Assembly (NCBI RefSeq): GCF_042453785.1
Contig: NC_091669.1
Span: 12,164,501-12,228,500 of the forward strand
Direction of reading: 5' to 3'
DNA: 64,000 nucleotides
Origin: Malus domestica
Lineage: Eukaryota; Streptophyta; Magnoliopsida; Rosales; Rosaceae
This document shows, one piece after another, positions 55,490 to 64,000 of this stretch. The position numbers were made by a program, and so were the translations under genes. Below the pieces are notes generated by a model that did no database searches, was not told the DNA's origin, and worked only from the letters and a program-made list of their open reading frames with translations. Positions within the stretch are counted from its first letter, which is position 1, and each line of letters starts with the position of its first letter.

Positions 55490-57337
55490 ATTCATGCTTC
55501 ACATATCCATAATCATAAGTATGCCATGCCAAATATATAATAGAATAAGTAACTCTGTTGAAAATAAGTTCATGGGAAATAACATATTAGCCGAAACCAT
55601 TGCAGGGGTCTGTACGGCTGAATTCATAGCGCATTAGTCAATCTAGCCGGAGTCACTGTAAGTGACCTATACAGCACTACACTGCACACGAGTTGGAACC
55701 ATTGTAATGGTCTATACGATAGGATTGGGTGTAATATAATTATGCTCATTGCCACGTTCTCATTATAGCTGTGCGATAAAACGCTAGTCACCTACGAGTC
55801 GGAACCACCTATAGTGGTCTGTATGACAAGATTGTGCACCTAAATTGGATCCAATGTGAGTATATGGTGCGGGAGGTGACATCATAAATAGGCATGTGCC
55901 ATATCTCTGGCTAAATCACAATCACCCGGGGTGCAGGTTTATGAGCTCTCAATCACGTCTCACATTATCAATATCTCATATAACAAAACATAACTCACCT
56001 GGTACTTACCTGAGCGTCCACAACACCAATTCATCTTATGCATCATATACTAATTCATATGCTGAATAGAAATTTATATGCATGGCATTTCAAAGCATAC
56101 TTTCATTTAAACACATTTTCTGGGAAAATATCAAGTATATAAATATATACTAAAAACCAAAAGCCCACTCACTGGTATGTCAAAGGATCGTAGCCCCCGA
56201 GTCGCCCTTGACTATGCTCGTCCTCGGGATAAGTCTCCCCTATATACGAAACAACTATAAAAACGTTAATTTAAAGCACATAACCAATACTAGCTAATAA
56301 CTTTTCATACATTGCTCAAATAGGGTGTTTAAATATACCAATGTGATCTACACAACCTCACGAACATCCCCATATTTTTAGAAAAATTTTCCGACGTCCC
56401 ACACGCCGCCACACTCCAGCCAAGGCATGGCCAGACGCGCCCCCACGCGCGGCCAACCCTGACGGAATCCTTAACCGTCGTTAAGGAATATTCCGCTAAA
56501 AATTAGAATATTCCATTAAAACTAACCTGACGCCGTTAGGAATATTCCATCAACTCTGACGAAATATTCTTCTTTATTCTCCAGTGAACCTCGCCGGTCA
56601 CCGTCGTCGCCGGAAAACTGGAAAATGTTTAAACCTTCATTTCTCTTCCATTTCTCAACCAAATTTCATGAAATCTTAACCAAAATGAAGCTGAGGACTA
56701 GAAGAACACAATCTTACCAATTTCAAGCTCCAAAAATCACGGGATCTCGCCAGAGAAAGCACGATAATTCCGATCAAATTTCAAACTCGCCAAACTCGAC
56801 TTCCCAACGTCCAAAACACCTCATTTTTCTTCTCCGAGCTTCGTGAAGACGTTCTAAAGCTTCCTAGAGGCTTAAAATCTTATAAAAACTTTACATTCAC
56901 GTGTGCATGAACAGTACCTCAAATATGGGTTCTCGGTTTCTCGAGAAAACGAGGGTTTCACGTCTAAAAAAAGGTATGGTTGTGATCCTTAGCTTGGCCA
57001 AGAACTCAAAGACACTAATTTTAGCCTCAATTCGTGAGTGATCAAGGGGTTTTAAAACTAGTCCGTACGTTGTACGGAAAATGGAAAGAAACCCGAGAGG
57101 AAGGAGAGAGAGAAAGAGTGTCAACATGAGAGAAAGAGAGAGTGTGTGTGTCCACGTGGGTCACCAACCAAAACCAACAAAATCTTACTTCTAATTGGGT
57201 CCAATTAATTAGGAATAGAACTAATTGGTCCTCAAGCTTAAGTCTAACTCACACTCCACAATAAAACTCAACATCTAAGGGTATATAAGTAATTTCACGC
57301 CATAGAAAAAATAAATATTTCGGGACGGGCTGTCACA
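55020..57337 (-). mobile_element. Solo LTR of a Ty3/gypsy-type element (2.3 kb)
   Basis: The sequence runs from TGACACACCCCGACC to GACGGGCTGTCACA and is flanked by an identical 5-mer AATAT (55015-55019 and 57338-57342). No coding region lies between, so it is a solo LTR left by LTR-LTR recombination. Its GGGTGTGTCA and TGTGACAGCC ends (minus sense) resemble, but do not match, the chromovirus LTR at 9823-12160. It contains a (TA)n tract at 55445-55488. Confidence 0.8.
55445..55488. repeat. (TA)22 microsatellite
   Basis: An uninterrupted TA repeat lies within the solo LTR. Confidence 0.9.
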
Positions 57338-58139
57338 AATATTCATTGACTGAAACCTTATTAGTTTTCAGATTTTGACCAAAGTTCCTAACATTAATGT
57401 AATAATGAATTTACATGTCAGTTACATAAATTTTTAAAATAAAAATTAATAATTGATTTAGAATTTTAATACTCACACCTTTATTAAACTCCTAACTAAT
57501 TTTCAATTCAAAACATTTCCAAAATAAATAAATAAATTAGAATAAGTTTGTACCCATTAGCTTTTTTTTTAAAATGTTTTCAATTTTTTAATCTTATATG
57601 TACCCATTCATGTAATTTTTTTCAAATTTTTAATCTTAAAATGTACTCATTCTTAAATTTGTTATATGTTTTTTTATATATAAAATCTATTCAATTTGTT
57701 TCTAATCCATTTTTAAACTTACATGGGTACATTCTTTTTTTCTTTGATTTGAGAATGTATTCATCTCGAAGAAATTTACTAATGTTATTAAGCCTAATAT
57801 CTTCTTTTTTTTTTTTTTTAATTTCGAAGAATGTACCCATGTTTTGGTACAATAATTTTTTGGTTAATTTTTTATGAATGTACCCATGTTTTTATATATA
57901 TACACACACAATAGTATATTTATATTTTAATATTTTTAATCCCACAAATTATGATTTTTTATTTAAAATCTCATTAATATAAACAACTATAAATTTCAAT
58001 TTTTAATTTAAAAAATATAGTAACATATAAAGAAATAAATTATCATATTAATTTCAGGGACTTCGATCAAAAATTGAAAATCAACAAAGTTTCAACCAAA
58101 GAATATTTATAGCTAGGGACCGCATCCAAAGTTTTCATT

Positions 58140-59675
58140 TTTTTAATTACATAAACCTCTAATGCATTATGTGTTTCAATTTAGTCATTCTATAACATTT
58201 TTGTCCATTTAACCATCTATTAGAACAGTAAAATGATCTGTTCATGTGACATTTACATGATGAAAACAAACGGAAAAGTACCTTTTTTTTTTACAACAAA
58301 AACTTCATTACGACTCAAAATTCATTAAAATGTCTTATTGTATGGTATCAATGAATGATGTACACCTCCAATTAAATTGTGGCAAAAGGGATTCCACACC
58401 TCCAATTAAAAATTGAAGCACTTAAACTTTAGGAAATGGGAAGGACCCATGAAAAGACAAAGTTGAATGCTTGGGTCCCCACCGATAAAGAGGTTCCAAG
58501 ACATGATGTGTTCTTCCTTTTTGAGAGAGATATTGTAAATTTGTAGTGGGATTGAAATTATAATAGTCCCAGTTGACATATTATAATATTCTCAGTGTAA
58601 TTTCGATTGCATTGACGGTAAACATAAATAACGACTCGTGATTAATTTATTGAAATGATAAACTCAATACTTCAACGACTCCAACTGCGTTTGCAATAAT
58701 TTGCAATAATTTAACGGCTAAAACTGCGTTTGCATGCAATCAGAATTCACATCGAAAAAAAATCCCATGTTATTGATCAAACCATCAATTCTGCTTGAAT
58801 ATGTAGTATGTACAATTAATCTCAGACAAAAGTTAATTTTCATATAGCTCTTCGTTACGTGAAACTTGGAAGTAGTGATTCGTGGCTATACTTGATTGGA
58901 AAGAAACAAAGAGTCGGTGCTTGTCTATTTTAGCTGACCAATCATGGGATCTATATTTGGATAGATTTTTTAGTGTGCCGGAAATACGATCCAGTAAACA
59001 AGTGTCATAATAGTGGTTGGATACTTGAAAAAAAAAATTTCAATGACTTGTTCTATAACACTTGATGTAATGGGTCGTATTCCATCACACTGAAAATTTT
59101 CTCATATATGACCAAACTCATTTTTGGGTAGGGAAATGAAGCCTTATTTGTTAAAGAGATTTGGTTAAAGTAGAGAAACGAAGCCTAAACAATATGGGAA
59201 AACTTGAAGCCTCTACGACAACCAAAGATCCTAAAAGCCTAGGGTTGCAATTCATTTGTCAACTTTGTACCTAAAAGTTCAGAAAATATGGAAACAGAGA
59301 CCGTGATTAGGACGAAGGATCGTTGATTAAAAAGGAATGCCTAATGCGTCCATGCAAATTAACCTCTAGTAATGAACAAGTATGCGATGAGCAGATGAAC
59401 AAATCTTAATTTTTGAATGCCCTGGACGCAAAACACTCTTCTAAGTTTATACTTACGGACTTTTACAACGAGGGATTGAGTCGTGGAAGTCATGAAAATC
59501 TCATATTCGTCGCAAAAAATCAAAGAATATGGTATGCCATGACTTTTTGTGTTCTTAAAGTTCTTTGCTAATGACCATTTGGTTTAATAACATATGTCTA
59601 TATTCGGTTGGAAGATATTTTCACTTTGAATCTCATAAACGAGAGTATGTTACGATTCCTATAGCATAAAAGAAA
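58140..59675. other. Intergenic sequence without recognised gene
   Basis: AT-rich spacer; no open frame longer than expected by chance and no clear repeats. Confidence 0.4.
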
Positions 59676-59679
59676 AGAA

Positions 59680-59920
59680 AGCTTTTTAGCTAAAATAGTT
59701 ATTGAGACTGACATAACTCCTCACTTTGGTTCTTGAAATTTGAAATCGATGGTCCCTGAGTTCATCAATTGTTAATTATTTTGGTCATTCTGTGAAAAAT
59801 CTCTGTTAAATAAGAATCAAAATGACAAAAATACAAATTGAGGAACTGTGTCTATCGATTTTAAATCTCAAAAACTAATGTAAAAAGTTATAACAATCTA
59901 CCATTTTAGTTAAAAAAGCC
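59680..59920. mobile_element. Mutator-like MITE, family 2 copy 1
   Basis: The left end GCTTTTTAGCTAAAATAGTT and the right end CATTTTAGTTAAAAAAGCC are inverted. It shares the phrases CATAACTCCTCACTTTGGTTC and GTTAATTATTTTGGTCATT with the copy at 61403-61742. Flanks share GAAAAGA only, so the target duplication has decayed. It lies about 330 bp upstream of the dehydrogenase start codon. Confidence 0.6.
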
Positions 59921-60252
59921 GAAAAGATTACTTTTACGTGTTGCTCTCTAAATTCACTTGTGCAACTAGAACCCATGGTTTTAGAGGACAAACACTGCAG
60001 TGGCTGTAATCAAAAGTAAAAAATTCAATCTCCAAAACTTGTCTATTCTTAGTTACGTCCTCTCCTTTTCAACTAACCATGCTTACCTAATTAGAAGCTA
60101 AAAACTTTAAAAAAAATTACCCCAAATTGGGTTTAATTACAAACACTTCTTTAAGATCCCAACGACTTTAAAAAAACAAGACACCAGCCCACAATCACAC
60201 AGATTCCCAAAAACACAGGAAAAAAAAGAGTACAAAACGCTTCCTAGCTTCC

Positions 60253-63200
60253 ATGGCTTCCTCCTCCATCAAGGCCATCTCCTCCTCCGCCTTGACCGCC
60301 TCACCGAAGCTGTCTCAAGTCCCTCCACCACCATCCAAACCCTACCTCCTTTCCTTCCTCCACACCACCTTCAACCCCATATCCTTAAAACTCTCCCATT
60401 CCCATAATTTGCGTTCCCATTCTTTTCTCATAACCAACGTTCTAAAAACAGCTGAGTCATCATCCGACACATACGTTTCAAAGTCCTCCCAGCTTCCCAA
60501 GCAACCGTCTTCAGATTCAACTCCGACCATCCTGGTCTCCGAAAAACTCGGAGAAGCCGGTCTTCATGTCCTAGGTGGCTTTGGCAACTTGGAGTGCGCG
60601 TATGACCTCTCCCATGAGGAGCTTTGCGCCAAGATCTCGACATGCGACGCTTTGATCGTTCGGAGCGGAACGAAGGTGACCAGGCAGGTGTTTGAGGCCG
60701 CCAAAGGGAGGTTGAAGGTGGTGGGGAGAGCTGGTGTGGGGATAGACAATGTGGATCTGCAGGCGGCCACGGAATATGGATGCCTGGTCGTTAATGCGCC
60801 CACGGCAAACACCGTGGCCGCAGCAGAGCACGGGATTGCGCTGCTCACTGCCATGTCACGAAATGTTGCGCAAGCTGATGCTTCCATCAAAGCTGGTAAT
60901 TAACACTTATTTAATTTGTTGTTTTATTAATATTTTTAGTTTTCTAAGAAAATTCTCACGACCCATGCACTTCCTAGTTTCGGATGAAATCAAATTTTAA
61001 TATGTGCAATTATTTGCAAATTACATGTTTTAGGTAAGCATAGATTTTTCTTTTGGGATGTGAAATTTCAAACTTATGTTTAAGTTTACAGCTCGCTTAG
61101 TACTTATTTTTTTATATTTGTTAGGCCAACCATTTTGGTTTATTATTGAATTTGAGAAGTTATTTATGCACTTCAATATATCTCTCTCCATTCGTTACCT
61201 AATGTCAAAGGACAAATGAAAAGGATCTAAAAGGAGAGAACGGACATGTAAAAATCACTTGAGTTTTAAATTTTTAAGCAAAAATATCGATGTACTAAAA
61301 AAAATAAAAATTTAAGCAAAAGGGAAACTTTAAAATTTTTAGTTTTAACTTTCAATTAACATAATATAAATTAGTAGTATACTTTGGTTGTTGATAATAA
61401 TTGGCTTTTTAGCCAAAACAGTCTCTATAAGAGTGGCATAACTCATCACTTTGGTTCTAACAATGAAAATTGATAGAAGCAGTTCCTAAGTTTATTCATT
61501 GTAAATTGTTTTGGTTATTTCGTCAAAATCCTTGTTAAGTGGAGGGGTTTGATAAAAATGCTCTCAAAAGATGGTTATGTGGTCTTCACATGACAATTTA
61601 ACGATGAGTTAACAAATTTGTCACGAAATGACCAAAATGATTTGAAGTTGACAAATTCAGGGACCAGTTCTATAGATGTTCATTGTCAGGAATCAAAGTA
61701 AGGAGTTATGTTAATCTTAAGAACTATTTTAACTAAAAAGCCATAATAATTTGCCGTTGAGATTAAAGATTTAAGCTTTTTTTCCTATGCAATACAAAGC
61801 TATATTGAGAGGTAAGGACTCAAATTTGCTATTTTAGACGTAATGGCAAATGCTCTTACTTGTAATCCCGTTGCAGGATCAAAGACCTAAGCTAAAGATA
61901 CACTCGATGGGTTTATTTTCTCTCTCGAGCAAAACAATTGTTATGGAATTATTGCGAAGTAAATAGTTTTTGTCTTGCTTGATGTCGCGACTCACAGTCG
62001 CACACAGTACGCCGGGGTCGGATTTCCGCTTTTGTACCTTCACAATTCATTGAATTTTAGTGGGTGTGCGTTGAATTTATATGGATCTGTCGCTTTCTGG
62101 GTAGAAAAATGATTGTCCAAGCAACAAGTGAACAAAAGCGTCTAGGGATCTATGTATTCAAAAACACATATTTTGATGCATGTTTTTGTTGAGCTCATTT
62201 TGTAATGTATTTCAACGATTTAACAATTTATTTTTATGTCTTATCTCAAAAATCATTTCTACCAAAAATACTCAATTCCGAAATCACATGATCGTTGATT
62301 AAATGTGACCTACAAATAAGTGTCAAAATGTGTGTCAAAAACGTGTGTCTCCATGTCCTAACCCTTTATGTACATATAATTTGAATGGATGCTGTTGAAC
62401 CGACACATTCCACAGGTGGATGCACATGTGTGAGCATGTGAGCATGGCATGCAGGAACAATTTTATTCCCAAGTTGAACAGGAATCAAATTCTGTCAGAT
62501 ATATTTTATCTACTAATAGCTAGGAATTAAGGGTCCTCTTGATTATCAAAGACAAATATGATTGACTGAGGGTTTTCTAACCGGGAAATGATTTCCACAC
62601 TCCACTCTTCTCCCAGTACACTCCACAATTTTTCCGACGATTAACTATTGAAAAGAGAAATACGAGTCAGAAACAAAGGAATGAATGTAGAAGTAAAAAT
62701 GAATACTACCAAACTTTGAGTTTGATTGTTTCTGAAGTAAACATGTGTTGGTTCTACTAAGTGAATGAAAGGGCTGCAATTTCCATAATTTTCGAGATCA
62801 ATAAATTCGAAATTTTGTTCATTACATCGACCGTAAAAAATTTTGGTTGACACGTTATTGTTTTAGTTTTGAGCCCTTGAAGAACATGTTGACACATTTT
62901 CTTTGTGTGTGTGTGTGTGTAAGGATGGACTGCATTTTCCTTTGAAGTTCTACTGCTAACCTGCACATAATGCTAACTTTGATGCCGGACTTTTGCAGGA
63001 AAGTGGCAACGAAACAAGTACATTGGCGTCTCTCTGGTTGGGAAAACATTGGCAGTTATGGGACTTGGAAAAGTTGGATCCGAAGTTGCTAGACGTGCGA
63101 AAGGCTTGGGAATGCATGTTATTTCGCATGATCCTTATGCACCGGCTGATAGAGCGCGCGCAATTGGTGTGGATTTGGTCTCTTTTGAGCAGGCAATTGG

Positions 63201-63920
63201 CACTGCAGATTTCATATCACTGCACATGCCTCTCACCCCTACTACATCAAAGGTGTTCAACGATAAAACATTCGCAATGATGAAGAAGGGAGTCCGAATC
63301 ATTAATGTTGCCCGAGGCGGAGTCATTGATGAAGATGCACTAGTGAGAGCTCTTGACAGTGGAATTGTTGCTCAGGTATGATTCTCTAATTTATGTCAAA
63401 GCTGACGGTGTTGAAGATACAACTGTATATAGCATGTTTTTAAGGAAGAAAGTGATTTCCACACACCTATTTTTTTCTTCTGCGCTCTTCTGTTGGAGGG
63501 AGAAACATCATTTGTATATTCCATCACCCACATTTTCTCCATTTTTTTCTGCAGACTTTAGTATTGTTTTGATCTATGCTAACATACGGTTATGTTTGTT
63601 ACATTGTTTCGTAACAGGCCGCACTTGATGTGTTTGAAGAGGAGCCTCCATCCAAAGATAGCAAGCTCGTGCAACATGAGAATGTAACAGTCACACCTCA
63701 TCTAGGGGCTAGCACAAAGGAAGCTCAGGCACGTTTAATTTCTCCGACACTGATCAAAACTTTCGAAAGATATATCGTACATCCTTTAACTCATCAAATT
63801 CTGCACAAAACATAATATTTTCAGGAAGGTGTTGCCATTGAAATAGCAGAAGCTGTTGTTGGAGCATTGAAAGGTGAACTTTCTGCAACCGCTGTCAACG
63901 CTCCCATGGTCTCTCCTGAG
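60253..63920 (+). CDS. PGDH: D-3-phosphoglycerate dehydrogenase, plastid (5' part; continues past the window)
   Basis: Visible exons 60253-60895, 62999-63375, 63618-63728 and 63825-63920 join in phase to 409 residues and the gene continues beyond 64000. The enzyme oxidises 3-phosphoglycerate with NAD+ and starts the phosphorylated serine pathway in plastids. Residues 1 to about 75 are Ser/Thr/Leu-rich and poor in acidic residues, as in a transit peptide. The mature part starts at [14 protein letters not shown]. The NAD-binding GLGKVG is at 236-241. Substrate and catalytic regions follow: [34 protein letters not shown] and HLGAST. The regulatory ACT end is outside the window. Intron 3 has a GC donor. 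Intron 1 (2.1 kb) holds a MITE. Plants have several PGDH paralogues; which one this is cannot be told. Confidence 0.95.
61403..61742. mobile_element. Mutator-like MITE, family 2 copy 2, exact 9-bp target duplication
   Basis: The left end GGCTTTTTAGCCAAAACAGT and the reverse complement of the right end GGCTTTTTAGTTAAAATAGT begin inverted arms of about 55 bp. The 9-mer ATAATAATT flanks it at 61394-61402 and 61743-61751 exactly. It lies in intron 1 of the dehydrogenase gene. Confidence 0.8.
63729..63824 (+). other. Intron with GC-AG splice sites in the dehydrogenase gene
   Basis: Exon 3 ends GAAGCTCAG and the intron starts GCACGT. It ends TTTTCAG, after which GAAGGTGTTGCC continues the conserved reading [15 protein letters not shown] in phase. 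No GT donor nearby keeps the family sequence. Confidence 0.8.
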
Positions 63921-64000
63921 GTATGTTGCTATATTAGTAGAAGAGGAATAGGCAAGATTCGTGGAAGATTAACTACGCTCACAAATTTTCATGTTCTCAG

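Larger units (their letters stand above)
54990..58135 (+). mobile_element. AT-rich TIR element, copy 3, interrupted by a solo LTR
   Basis: The left part (54990-55019) and right part (57338-58135) rejoin after removal of the LTR at 55020-57337. The start GGTCCCTAGTTACTAATATT and the end AATATTTATAGCTAGGGACC are near-perfect inverted repeats, which identifies the family as a terminal-inverted-repeat DNA transposon, non-autonomous. Confidence 0.65.

Noticed and set aside
57548-57877. Phe/Leu/Tyr-rich frame resembling a membrane protein
   Set aside because: Falls in the AT-rich transposon repeat; the same phrases occur in copies 1 and 2 with different frames.

Overview
The window is nuclear DNA of a flowering plant: spliced genes with GT-AG introns, a plastid-targeted enzyme with its transit peptide, a MAPK kinase, and abundant LTR retrotransposons, MITEs, a Helitron and SINE-like repeats. 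The protein sequences and repeat families look like a rosid, most likely Rosaceae (apple or pear relatives). That assignment is an impression from family resemblance and was not tested.

1-15.4 kb is a nest of transposons. A minus-strand 2-oxoglutarate-dependent dioxygenase copy (copy A: 3' exon remnant near 0.5 kb, exon 1 near 15.4 kb) is split by a CACTA-like element. That holds a minus-strand LTR element (856-15108, target duplication ATTTG/ATCTG). Inside it lies a second minus-strand LTR element of LARD type (2856-14194, exact duplication ACACT), which carries an antisense coiled-coil ORF. Inside that is a 5'-truncated plus-strand Ty3/gypsy chromovirus remnant with a 2.3 kb LTR (about 7.88-12.16 kb).

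15.4-31.7 kb holds the rest of the dioxygenase cluster, all decayed: copy B (17.3-22.8 kb, two frameshifts, a Helitron in its intron) and copy C (31.4-31.6 kb). A truncated CAX cation/proton exchanger pseudogene lies at 26.4-27.8 kb. A GC-richer repeat block at 28.7-31.3 kb includes a 102-bp tandem repeat that keeps an open frame.

31.7-50 kb has three apparently intact genes: an intronless MAPK kinase of the MKK4/MKK5 type (minus), a WLM-domain DNA-protein-crosslink protease (minus), and a HOTHEAD-like GMC oxidoreductase (plus). The last two are divergent, with about 410 bp between start codons. Several MITEs with clear target duplications lie between genes.

50-60 kb is repeat-rich: three copies of an AT-rich terminal-inverted-repeat element, one split by a 2.3 kb solo LTR with an exact 5-bp duplication. 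From 60.25 kb the window enters the 5' part of a plastid D-3-phosphoglycerate dehydrogenase gene (serine biosynthesis). It has four visible exons, one intron with a GC donor, and it runs off the right edge. The intact genes do not form a functional unit; each acts in its own pathway.
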